NCBI RefSeq assembly: GCF_020882245.1
Contig: NC_083598.1
Coordinates: 51,993,858-52,057,857 of the forward strand
DNA: 64,000 bases
Origin: Rhopalosiphum padi
Lineage: Eukaryota > Arthropoda > Insecta > Hemiptera > Aphididae
Reading direction: 5' to 3'
The translations under genes and the position numbers were made by a program. The notes under the pieces are model-generated. The model was not told the DNA's origin and did not search any database. It saw only the letters and a program-made list of their open reading frames with translations. Positions 1 to 13,300 of the stretch are shown here, one piece after another; the stretch's first letter is position 1, and each line of letters opens with the position of its first letter.

Positions 1-3000
1 GTGTTTTATTTTTTGTTCCCATCTATCTGATCAAAGAAATTAAAATAATAATACACAATGTAGGTATAGTATACAAATACAAATATTACAAAATACATTT
101 GATATAAACTATATGACGTTATAATATAATTACGCTAAGTGATAATAAAAATTTGAAAATTGATTTACATTATTGTTATTGAATACAATGATACAATAAT
201 TAATGTTAGATAAAGGATTCAAAAATTAACTCCCGACAATACATTCATATTTATTGGTAGATATGATGAATACCTACCCATTTATATTTTAAAATTCCTG
301 AAAAGAAGTTCTAAATGAAATTTTACGGTGAGTTGTTGATTATTGTCACTATTAATATACAAAATTAAATAAATTTACTTATAAGTTATAAATTTATAAT
401 CTAGGTTTAATAAAATATTTTTATTTAAGAACGAAAATATCTAATAGGTAGGTATTTAAAGGTTGCTTAGGTCGCTATTATCACTTGTTGAATTTTATTT
501 TTATCGAAAAATTTGAATTTAAATAATGTAATAATATTAGTTTATAGACACATTTAAAAACCAATAATTAAAAAAAAATTTAAATTAACATTTAACATTT
601 ACATCTTATTGAGACCGAGTAAAAGTGTATGTATGGGGGTTAACAATAAATTTACAAGGACGGAATAGCCAAGAGCACTAGTAGGCCTCACTACAGCTCT
701 TCTTGTAACAGTAACTCGTAAAAGTCAAATCTATAAAATGGTATATTATATTAAGCAATAGTCTTCCGTACGTATATGTATTTGTGTATGTGTAACGTGT
801 GTGCACTTACTTGAAAAAACATTTTCAAAAAAGAAAGTGACCTTTAAAATATAACCATGTATAATATTTTATAATTTATAATGGTCTGTTTGAGATTGCG
901 ATGATGTTTTAGTAATATTATTTATTGTAACTTCAGAGAATAGACAAAAACCGTTACTGCGAGTTCGCAACGAAATGAAAAACTGATTATCGCTTGACCG
1001 AAAGTACGCCTATAATAACTAAAACGATCGTTATCGATAGAGTGATGTACACCTGTATTAGATTTACATAATATATGAATTTACCAATATACAGTATACA
1101 GGATCGTTCAAATGGTACCGGCTATTGAAATAAGTTTTTACGTACCTATATTTTCTGCATTATACTATTATATTATATTGTGTTACACTATACGACGGAG
1201 ACGATGACTTTTATGTCAAATGATGTGAATAATAATATTTTACTAATTCCCTGCAATAACGAACTATATGGTAGCAGATAGCTGAATAGCTGATGATTTG
1301 TAGATGTGACTTATATTTTTACAAATTATCGCTCAACTGAAAAAATATTTTTATCGTGCATTTTCTAAGCCACATAAACATGATTCATAATCATATTATT
1401 ATTATAATATCTTACAGACACATTATTTTAACTAAATTATCATTATTTCTGTATGCCCTGTTCATTCGTGAAAATTGGAAACGTTCTACGATGTACGAAT
1501 ACCTACCCCATACGATTATTAAACGCATTAGTATTTAGATAATGTTTTCTCTGAGATGGCCGTTGACTTTTTATTTAGACCAATATTAATAATATAATAT
1601 ATTATTAAAAATAAAAATAAACATAGAACATATTTGAGATAAGAAAACTTAGAGAATAATAATTTAATTTAATTTTAGTGTCTATATAGTTAATGTTTGT
1701 ATTTGGTCTGTGCCATTCATTGTTTGCTTTTCCAGGGTATACAAGTATAAGCAATTTAAGTAAGTTATTTAGAAGTAACATGTGTTTATTAAGGGTATGT
1801 CATAACGTTTACCGTAGACTATCTGAATGTACACTTGGTAAAAGTTAGGTACGTATACTGCACTCGACATTTATTGTGATTACAAAATATTATGGTATCA
1901 TAAATAGCTAAAAATACGGGAATATTTATCAACAAACAACGCATGAAACCCGATTACCCTAATTTGTATTTTAAAACATAACATGTAATAGCATATAGGG
2001 TATTTTGTACATTTCATGTCATTTAAATTAAACACAATCAGTCACATCTCATCATGTTGTAAATGAGACTCGTTATCTATATTTTAAAACAATAATATTA
2101 ATGATTTCATAAATAGATACCTAAATTTATGATATACACATTATTCATTTTAAAATTCAATCAAATTAAGTTCTGTAGTTATAGTATAGATTAGAGTTAT
2201 ACTGAGTATAGATGATTACCTTAAAAAAAAATTGACCCAATCGATATCCGACAATAGATGAAGGATCAAATTTCCGAAATTAAACACCTATACCTACCTC
2301 CCTTATTATTTGCCACATTACTGACGTCAGATGTGGGCCACGTAGTTAACAATCATAATAAATCAGAATACGAAAATAATGAATAACATTATAGAAGGCA
2401 TAATATTATAGACTTTTATTCTCTCATATACTCTACTCATATTCTCAATTAGTATTGAGTATATAATATATATATTATATGTTCTTGAAAATATTTTTAT
2501 TCATAAAAACTATGTATTATACATATATTTTGGGTAAATAAAAAAATTATGTTGTCATTAAGGAACATTAAAATGTATTCTTAAAACACATAACCTTACC
2601 AAGACGACAACTATTAAATGATAAATGAACACTCTGTATGGGTGCATCGTGTGATGCGCGTGATTTTTTTTTTTTAATTTCATATGTTATGTCTTTGTAG
2701 TTAATGCAATGATAAAGAAATGTGTGATAAATGATAATTAACCATTACATAAATAATTCTAAACATAATTTTCTTTTTATACAGTTTTATTATCAATTAG
2801 ATGGATTTTTTTAGTATTATTTAGGTATTTAAAATTATTTTTATGCTTTAAATTTAAATTTGCATTGGATGATAGAATATGTATCTATTTATCGACATCG
2901 AGATTTGTATTTTTAGTTAATTATCAATGGTAATTTATTATACATTAATCATAATGTTTTAACTATCTACTAGGCAGTACTAGCTATACATTTGCATTTA

Positions 3001-6000
3001 ACTATTGTAAATAAATAATAATATACAAGTCTGTTGGTTCTTTATTAGTTATTATGGTCTTAGAGTAGCCTAATACGATATTGAATACAGCCTTTCTTTT
3101 CTATTAACACTTCAAAATACAAAATACAAAAAGAGTCGTACTACTTAGACAAGGTCTATTCGCCAATGATTTTTGCTAAAAATAATATGAGGTTTGACAA
3201 CCGTGACCGAGTCCTAAAATTATGTTTTGAAAATTTGAATGTTGATCTATTACGAATAAATAAAATAATATCGAGTTTAAATCATTTAACATTTTATAAG
3301 TATAGGTACATATAAAAAATTAAGTCGATAAAAATTAATTTGTGACATACATATGTATATACCTGTTCTATCGTAGTATAATTTGTTGCTAGTAAAACAA
3401 AATACGTTATGTAACATTTTTTTATGCCATGATAAAAAATATTGTAAAATACATTTATTGAAAATACATACACAGCAATCGAATGTTAAATTCAATAAAC
3501 ACGCAGAACAGTAAATAGATATAATACCAAATACCAATATACAACTATATAATATAACGTTATTTTGGAGATCTGTATATACAATTATATATTATTATAT
3601 TAGTTACATTATTTGAATCATTTTTATGAGAAATCGTTTAGTTAATTTTTACCATTATCATTCTATAAATCATATTCTCTGTGACTTGTGTGAGATTTCC
3701 ACATAAAATATAGTAGAAAAATCTGAGCTTTTGACGTACAGAAATGAGTTTGGTTAGAAGTTAGATCGTTTATTTTTTTTTTTTTTTAAGGAAATGCTAA
3801 TCTATACTCTAAATGTAAATTTTAAACTAAAACTATTTATATATTATATGACATTTGAGGGGCATTTATCTTAATAATTTAACTAATTAAGGATGATTTT
3901 TGATAGCAAATTATGGACTAAAACTAATAAATCGCTCTGCTATAATAGGTACAGTAGGCATCGAGTGAATCTCGGTATGAGTTGCATACACGAAAAATTA
4001 TATTATGTTTTATTTATTATTTCTATTAAGTAATTAATTATTTTACTATTAGTAGTACGAATTAGTTGAATTATTTTGTGCCGATAATGTTGCCAAAAAG
4101 AAACAAAAAAAAATTTAAGTTGAAAATCAAAGAATTTTTCTACTATAAATCCAGCACACGCACATACACTAAAACATTATTGTAAAATCAATACATTCAT
4201 TTTTCCGCTTAGAATCTAAAATCAAAACAACTTCAACATTTAAATATTTAGGCACCTATAAATCGGTATTGACTTACAGTTATGAGTTAATAATAATAAT
4301 AAATGTGATGCTTTTATAATAATACATTAATTATTATTATTATATTATTATGTTAGATCCCTAGCAGAGAAATGAATGTACCTATTGATTTATCAATGAT
4401 ATGTTTTTTTTGATTAAAATATAAAGTTGATTACTCCATGATTGCTAATTTTAAAATATAAATATTCATTTATTTTGAAGGCAAGAATTCTATTTAAGCC
4501 CGTTATAATTCCAGCTCAGGAAGTCTATGGTTTCAAGTTTGCTAGTTTTGTTTATTCATTAATTTTTATCTTAAGGAATTTATTAAAAATATACAAGTTA
4601 ACTTTTAATGAACTCAACTTAATTTTGTCTTTATTAAATTAATTTAATGAGTTACACAAGTTCATTAATTTGTCCTAATTTATACATCCTCGTCTAGGAG
4701 AAAAAAAGTTATAATATTGTGTTCAATGCTAAAAAAATAATGTGTCCGATTGTTTGCCCGATACCTCAATTATCCAACACTACTTTTACCCGACAATACA
4801 TTTTATGTATTTTAACAATGCGTAATACTATTATAGAATATTTTATTATTATTTATTAATACGTAATAATAATATACACTAATTAAAAAAAAACACCAAA
4901 ATCAGACAAATATTTTATTATCGATAATATCGTTCTATGTTATAAAAGACACTGAGTATTAAGTAAAATTCTACATAAAGTAATGAAGTAGATAAATAAA
5001 ATTCCATTGTGTTGTCGGTCACGAACTAAACTGTTATTTTCGATAAGATTTTCAATATCGCGTAGAAGATTGACACAAGTGTTTTGAAATTGGTAAATGT
5101 TATGTTGGTTTTTACACAATTATCGAATAAATTGAAAAACAGCAAATTCAAACGAAACGTAGAACCGAAGATATAGATATAATTCGTGGAAGAGCACACA
5201 TACTCCAACTCGCAATGAATATGCTGAACGAGAAAAACGTATTGGTGTAATTATAAATGACAGGGAAAATCGTTCAAATTTATGATTTCTAAGAGGAATT
5301 GCTCATAACATTAAACTGTAAATATAGTGAACTATTTTATTCATAATTTTTTTTATTATTATTAATTTTTGAGACAAATTTTATAATAAATTGTCTAAAA
5401 AATTGATTTTGAACGCAACATTAAATAGTAAATAATATAATATTTTATTGAATTTTTGATTTATTCATAATAAAACTTGATATTGTCGGAAAATTAAATG
5501 TTGGGAAAGTGTATGCTCCCAAAAATAATACATCAGAATTCTAAAGGTTATAATCCATATAAAATACATATTATCGTGAGATATAATGGGAAAGGGCCTA
5601 AGTCATAAAATAAGTTTTAATCTTTTAAAAAGTAGTTGGTATTTTTAAGTCTCAATCTTTTATCTATAAAAACCGTCCATTTATAAGTTCGTTAATTTGA
5701 TTCAGTAAAATACAATTAATAAATAGCGACTAGAAATGTTTTGAAATAATATCAGATAGAAAAATCTTTATACCTAATACAGTAGATATATAATAAAAAT
5801 GACGTATTAGTAATATTTTCTAGCATTACCTCTAAACAGCTATCCTCTTGCCGCTACAATTACTGTATTATTACCGTTATCATATCACAGTATTACTATA
5901 ACAAAATAAATAAATAGTAATGATTAATATTACAAAAGATTTCAAAGTAAAATAAAAACAACAGGCTTAAAAAAAAACAACAATTTTTGTTTTATTATTG

Positions 6001-7066
6001 TTCTTCAATATTATATATACAAACATAATGTCATCATAACTTACAATCAACAGTTTGTGCATTAAATTTTGGCAAACAAAAATATAATAATTATAATTAT
6101 AATAATATTAATGAAATTAAAATAATAAAAAAAAATATTACACAAAATCGAACATACACAACCTTAGTTTTTAATAAGAGTACGGCAATGACATATCATC
6201 TACCGGAGACCCATTCACTCACATTATTCGTGTTTTAAATGTATACATATTTAATAAATATAATAATTTAATATTAATTATCTGGTGTCTGTTAGATATT
6301 GGTTTTGATACAATAACAATAGAATCTTATAATATAAGGCATCGATATGATAATCGTTAATATTGGACCATCACTATTGAATATTAAGAGTACACTAGTA
6401 ATCTTTCTTTTTTTTTAACTAAATATTATTAGACATTATAATAATGTTTATATTATACAAGTACTGTCTATAATATTAAATATATAAATATTTTATGTTT
6501 TAATAATAATAATAATAATATTGTACGAGACTGCACGGGATTTATAAACAATAAGAATTATTACAGTAAAAAAAAAGTTATAAAATATAAATTAGTCTAA
6601 ATAAACATTTGACTAGACCCTTAAAAAAAAAAAAGAACCTCAAGATGTTTATATGGAACATTAAACAAATTACTTGTATGTAATCGTTGTCTATACTGAG
6701 ATTTCTTTCTTGAAAATCGATGTTTTCATAGAAAATATTAAAATAATACATAAATATATATATCCTCTAGAAAGCTCTAAAGTTAAGTCAATCTCAAGTG
6801 ATGATTATATTTAATCGATGGTATCTTAAATGTAAAAACAAATAGTGTTATTTTCTTCGATTATGTTTAAAAACTACTTAGATAAAAATTTAAAAGATAA
6901 TGTAAAATAGGAATGTCGTCTTGATAATTATAATATAATAATAATTATAATAATATTTAATCTGCTTGGGGACATGATCAGACTTAAATTGTCAATGTGC
7001 CGAACACAATCGTACTAAATCATCACAATCGACGATATAGTAGAATAGTAATTTAATATTTTTCAT
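1..7066. other. Intergenic region downstream of trio, no gene seen
   Basis: AT-rich DNA with many stop codons in all frames. The short open frames here have no codon-like composition and no recognisable motif. It holds poly-A/poly-T and AAT/TA microsatellite runs (for example near 3770, 6500 and 6960) and one copy of a repeat end near 4175-4215 that recurs near 7800 and 55880. Part of 6000-7066 could be a longer 3' UTR of trio, since plus-strand TTTATT (minus AATAAA) recurs, but nothing in the sequence decides this. Confidence 0.6.
4147..4225 (+). repeat. Terminal fragment of an interspersed repeat family
   Basis: The block reading TTGTAAAATCAATACATTCA followed by a CCGCTTAGAAT-like tail matches, on the opposite strand, the end of the repeat at 7795-7840, and on the same strand the end at 55865-55905. 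Only the terminal part of the element is recognisable here. I recall this end sequence from aphid genomes, but could not check it. Confidence 0.6.
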
Positions 7067-7076
7067 TTTATTTATT
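7067..7076 (-). terminator. Candidate trio polyadenylation signal
   Basis: On the minus strand the sequence reads AATAAATAAA, two overlapping canonical hexamers, starting 22 nt after the trio stop codon. That would give an unusually short 3' UTR, so a more distal site is possible; several further AATAAA hexamers occur downstream. Confidence 0.35.
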
Positions 7077-7097
7077 CGTCGTGACATACTTTGCCAA

Positions 7098-7358
7098 CTA
7101 ACTGGCCTCCTTCGTCTGTTCTTTTTGATACGCTATGGGCGATTGTATGGCTTTCAGGAAGTCTTGTTGAGTCTGTAGTATTTGCCTGAGGTTTTGCAAC
7201 CATTCAGCACGCGATTCGGCACTATGCGCATGACACACAAACCACAGCGGCGGCCTCTTGGGGTCGGTGGATTTGATAATAAACGACCCATCTGATGAGT
7301 CGTCGGATGAGTTACTACTGGACGAACCGTGCCTCTCATCCAGAGTCATTTTGTTCAC
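7098..7358 (-). CDS. trio: trio last coding exon: PH C-terminal half and G-alpha-q-type extension
   Basis: Acceptor ...GCGTTTCAG before GTGAACAAAATG, phase 0; 86 codons then TAG at 7100-7098. It encodes residues 649-734: a Ser/Asp-rich loop (659-671) replacing the short loop of the vertebrate PH domain, the last PH strands LWFVCHAHS, and the terminal PH helix with W701 (AEWLQNLRQIL). The extension that follows has F715, L716, I719, P722 and I723, aligning with the F-L-x-x-L-x-x-P-I contact set that I recall for p63RhoGEF and G-alpha-q. The protein ends nine residues after the Y of SPIAYQ. Like fly Trio it lacks the Ig and kinase domains of long vertebrate forms. Confidence 0.92.
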   Translation of the reverse strand: MNKMTLDERHGSSSSNSSDDSSDGSFIIKSTDPKRPPLWFVCHAHSAESRAEWLQNLRQILQTQQDFLKAIQSPIAYQKEQTKEAS

Positions 7359-10300
7359 CTGAAACGCATCAATATAGGTTAGATCAGAACACATACGACA
7401 TACGTAGCGCAGCCGAATTCATCAAGTTGGTTAATGAAAAGTTGACTATATTTATCAGGATATGGATAGCTTATTTTCATACTACATAAAATATGAAAAC
7501 AATTCATTAAGTATGAATATATTTTTTCAAGATGTGATATGAAATAAGCGTTAAAATTTTGCATCACACTATATCTATGTGTAATGCTACAATTTAAATA
7601 TTGTTCTACTATAATATAGCATACATTATTATTATGTTATTATACTGCTGGCAGATCTTGAGAAATTATAACCTCCTAATATAATATAACTGGTATTTTT
7701 TCACTTGAAGTGTTGATTTAATACTACCTTACAATAAGTTTTCATTTCTATAAGCCTAATAAAAAGTTAAAAATAATATACATTTTTTTAAATGTTGAGC
7801 GGAGCGGATAAATGTATTGATTTTACAATGATGTGTGTTTTTATCTGTCTGTTATCACCTTTTGGAATATTAAAAATATTTCGGAAACAAAAAAAAAAAA
7901 GATATAATTTATTTATACTATGAACCTATTTTAAATCTTTTACGTTATTTACAGGAATATTATGTTATTAAATGTTGAATTATTTAAGTTGATATAATAT
8001 GAAATAAATATACGAGTATATTATGATAATAATTAAATACTAATAATATATTGAATGCAATATTTTGGAAAAAAATTATATCAATTTACCGTAATGCTGA
8101 AAGTAAAATAAATGACTAAAGGATGAATAAATAAAAAAAAACATATGATGAAATATACTTGGTGATATAGAACCATCCGCTTAGAATTGTTTTTTATACA
8201 CAATGATAAATCATTTAATTCAAATTTAACACATCCATTACAGTGACCTATTTGAAATCTAATGTAGAACAAAGTAGTATCCACTTGCCTATCTCTTTTT
8301 TTAAATTAATTTTATGAAATTATAAAGTTTTATAAATTTAAATAGAAGTTAGTATGATAATAAAACAATATGTAATCTAATCACACATAATGTAACTCAT
8401 ACATTATAATAAAAACATTTACAAACTAATATTATTTTCGTTATAAATTGTTAAGACTGTTTCATTTATTTAAATGTGTATATAAATTAACAAATACAAG
8501 TTTTTCTAAGTTGGTCTTGGTAATATAAAATATAACAAAATTTTAATAAAAGTAATTTATTGTATCTAAATAGAGACAAAAATATTACACATTGCATGAA
8601 ATATGAGCTGAAAAAATTCACAAAAAGTGTCCAATAGATGAATTTTTTAAAATTTATTTTATAAAGTGTAAAAAAAAATAGTTTCCATATCATGAAATAG
8701 TATCTTTTTTGTAAAAAGAAAAATGTATTCAATTTTTATATGTGAAAAAATATCCTAGACGATTGTGTACCTGTATGTGCGCCTTGTAAACATACACCGG
8801 GCTGCTAAACTGCGCCTTCTTGCGCATTTCTTCGCTGAGTATTATGCTCTGTTCAAACAGGAATACGTGCAGGTCCCTGTGTGGTGGTACTCGGTTCGGG
8901 TTGCAGCTGGGGCCCTCGGCGCACGTCAACATGCCGTGCAACAGCAGCTTACCCTGAGCGGTAATTTTGCCCTATAACAAAGCGGTAATTGGGAGTCTAC
9001 TATACAGTCTTGTTTTTATTGTATTATGGCCAAACACGTAAATCATTATAGGTGGGTAAACCACTATAAAACATTTTGTACACCAGATTGCAGAGTTTCA
9101 ATGATTTCCATTGATTTGTAGACCGATTTTCTATAGTGGTTTATTCCTATATCATTATTTAAAAGGATAGGAAAAATAAAAGCAGAATAAAATATAAGAA
9201 TTGTACGTGACTTACATTTTTCAAAAGAATTAATTTGTTGAGAAAGTATTATTACCCCTGAAATTTGGGTTTAAGTCATGAAACCGTTGTACAAAGCGGT
9301 TATTGTATCATTAAAAAATAATTCTGATATGTAATTAGAGGTGAGGATCTTACTATATAACTTATATTATATAACCCCATAAATTGTTTTCCTGTAATAT
9401 TGCCATTTTCTCAAAAAACGTGTGTTGATTTAAAATAATATATTTTCACATATAGTTTTAATTCATTGCAACAACTTTTTTTTTAAAAAGTTATTGTTTC
9501 ACTATTTTTTGTCATTATTATTTTTTCAAGATATTTATATTTTTTTAAATAACAATAAAATATAATTTTAAAAACAAAATATTTTTATTAAATTATCGAA
9601 TTTCAAACCGGTACTCAGCAATATAGGGTTAGGTTAGTTAACTAGTTAGTTAAGGTAACGACAAAATAAAATATTTTTTTTTTTTTAAATACTCTTAATA
9701 AATTAAAGTTAAGTGAAAAAGTCTATTAAGAAAAATATATATTTGCCAAGAATGAGATTAAAGAGCAGTGTTAAAATAACCATCTTGTATTTTGGAATGT
9801 GGGTTTTACCAGGTATTTGGCGGTATTAATATTGTGTACTCACGTCGAAACCTTGCAACCGACCAACATCCATCATGTCGTTGGCTGCTTTGGGAACTAC
9901 TTGCATGACGTGCATAGCCTGCCGTAGGGCTTCCATCTCGTCTGCCAGTTTGGCCCGCTCTGTATACTTGAACATGTCTCGCAACAACAGTTGGTATTTC
10001 ATAATCCTCTGCACAGGTTTGATGAGAATGTCACTTAGCTGGAGCTTGTGACCTAGGAACTGACGCATTTCCTACAAGAAACGATAAAGCAAAGGTTAGA
10101 TTATAGACAAAAATATATGGTTATAAATTAAAACATATGATTTAGACTGTCTTATTTTTGGTTTAACCATTGACAACATTACGATTAATTAAATAATTTA
10201 TTGTTATATAGTCATTGTCCCGCTTTCAAATGACCTAACGGTTCTCATACAAATAAAGTACTCTCTCGTTGCTAGCAGAAATAAAAATATGAAAAATAAA

Positions 10301-13300
10301 ATTAATATTTTTAATAAAAAAATATATTTGGTCGGTTTTGCACATATGAGGCTATTGGAAAGCCATTTGATCATGAATGTTTCTTTAAAATAGCAAAGAA
10401 ATAATTATAATTATATATTATTTACAACGTAATGCGTTGATTATAGTAACAAATGCTATAAAAAAGCATTTTTCAAGTTTCAGTTAGACTATGACCAATT
10501 ACATATTCATGTCTAAACAGTTTCATTTATATTGCATTATTATTATAGATATTATTACAATAGAAAACTCCAGTATAACTTGAATTCATTTTCAAAAAAA
10601 CTAATAGTTGAACAGGAATAATATTTCAAAATTGTATAGTGTTTTATTTAAAACCGAACTAATTTAAAGATTGTTCAGAATTATGTCATTAATCGGGAAA
10701 TCGTAAATATTTAATTTAGAATTTAAAAGTTTTGCACACTGCTGCAATGTACCTATACGCACTTACGACTGTCTTTACAATTTATGGATACCCAACTACG
10801 ATATAACATATAACCAAAGAAGTGAGGACCCGGGCGTGGGAACGAGGCGATTAGGACAAGAGATGACTTTGTATCTAAAATTAACATTTATCTCGAACGT
10901 AAATACGTTAAAATTTATTTATGAAAAGTTTTACCTCAAAATAGTCATTGTGATCAGAAACGAGATACTCGGAAACTGGCTTGTTTTGACAGTAAACCAC
11001 GTACATTAAAAGCTTGCGTTCGTATTTTTTGAACAGTTTGCCGAGCTCGTGCGGTCGGGTGAGACATCGCTCAACAGCCGCCAAAAATACGCTGTAAAAA
11101 AAGTAAAAATTATACAATGAAAGTACCGAAAAAATCAAATTCACTACAATCTGAAAATGTATTTAATTAACAACTAAATGATAAAATTAAGAATTAAAGA
11201 CATTTTACAATAAATAATATTAACATCTTAACAATTATTTGTTGAATTTAAAATTATAATATGGTTAGTCATAATCAGTACATAGAAATAATACTTATAA
11301 AAGACATAAATGAATAAGAACGATAAAAAAAACAATTTAAATAATATATAATTAAAAAAATAAATTGTTTACTATGATAATAATAATATATATTATATAT
11401 TTTAATCTACTACATGATACTCAAATACATTAAAATTACTCACTCTCTGTGCCATTCGTAAATAAGTTCGATGTTACCGAAGATCATTTTATCTTTGCCA
11501 GACCTCAAGTCGTCAGGCATGGGGATGTCACAGCCGGCTGCTTCGGGATCTCTCATCACAGTCATGTAGCCTTCAACCACTAACGACAGGTCTCTGACAT
11601 AATCCCGTTCGGTCTCGACTAGCTCTCTCATAACGTATTCCCGTTTATGTAGCGCCTCTTCACACTCAACATCGTCGTTTTTCAGTCTCGACTCACCAGT
11701 CATCTTGTCGGAGGGGAAGATGGTAGGAGTGGCGATAGAAACGGACGAAGAAGCGGAGGAGGAGGCGGCGGCGGCGGCAGCTGCGGCGGTGGTAGTGTGT
11801 TGTTCCTGTAAAATGATCAAGAATTCAGACACGAATACAAAACAACAAAAACGAAGAAATTAAAACATAAAAATATAAGCCGTGCGTAATTAAATTACTA
11901 TATTACTGTGATTGCACACACAAACTCAACATTAAACACTAAGAAATATTTCTATTTATTTATTTATATAATCTATAACGACTGCAGTCTACACAACAAT
12001 TTTCACTCTCAAAATTCACCATTCTATCTTTGACGATTTGTTCGATTTCAGCTAAGTCGGCCGAAGAAGAGGCTGTCACTTCCGCCGACAGTCCCGAGGT
12101 CTGGAGAACAACAAACACAATGTGATTTTTTGTTAATTAATAATTTTATTTAATACAATACAATATTATAATTTATAGGACGAGACACGAGTATAATACA
12201 TAAATGTGTAACATACATAAACATAATACGTCTTGATCACAGGCCAATTACACATGTGAAACTTGTTTGGTACCCCCTACCACCATATATAGAAGAAATC
12301 AAGAGGGCTTATAAGAACTTATAATCACTTACAAAAATGTTAAAGAGTTAGCTTAGTCTCATCACAACTAAAATATACGATGATCATTAATTAATCAAAA
12401 TATTTACTTACAGTTATAATACGTAATAATAAAAATTTATTTTTGAAAAGTTTTCTTTTAAATTCCCTATGGCTATACCTAGAGTGAATCTTTGGTATAA
12501 CTATAAAATAGTTTGATAGTCAAATTTCTTAGAATATTTATCTATGTTAAAAAAAATAATTAAAATGCAATAGGACTTCATTATTCGAACATTTTCAAAC
12601 ATTCGAATGGAAATTTATGCTTGCACAGAATAAATGCTCGCTAAATAAATACATTAAAAACAAAAGAAGTGTGCTTTAATTTAATTTTCTTAGCATTTAT
12701 TTATAATATCATATCTTTCAAATGATTACAAATCTTATACTTTTTTATATATTTTTTTACCTTTAAAAAAAAAATTCAACAAAGTTGTTGTTGTGATATC
12801 ACCAAGTTTTATGGTACCTAATTACATTTTTATGTATTTTTATTAGTTTTGTCTCTCAAAGATTATAATACTACTAACATATTTTCCACCACGAAGTCAT
12901 CTTTCATTATGATTAGTTAAGTTATTACATATTTACATCTAAACCCTAGATTTGATTTTTTATTATGCTTGTGTATAACCATGATGACAAAAGACAGAAC
13001 ATAAAATATAAGTTTTCCAATCATCTTTTAAATTGTTACTGATAGAGGTATTAAAGTCAGATTATGATTTTTTTTCTTGTGAATCATTCTATACTATACA
13101 AATATTAGATAGTATTAAATAAATTAAATACTTGAGAGCGATTTCCTAATTTCCTATTACACTACAGTTAATGCAATTAATTTCAGGAAATATTATTTCT
13201 CATTTTTTTTGGCGTACCTACTACGTACGCATGCGCACAAAGACAAATAAACTTTCTTATAAGCAAACAAGAAACCAAGAACAATGTGTTCGAGTAGAAA

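Noticed and set aside
655..715. Possible tRNA-derived SINE (TAGCCAAGAGCA resembles a pol III A box)
   Set aside because: No B box at the expected distance and no second copy seen in the window.
5026..5300. Possible decayed transposon peptide (TRNEYAEREKRIGV on the plus strand)
   Set aside because: Only one short piece looks protein-like and it matches nothing that I can name; flanks are unremarkable.
9626..9655. GGTTAGGTTAG-like stretch as insect telomeric repeat
   Set aside because: Only about two loosely matching units; too short to call an interstitial telomere array.
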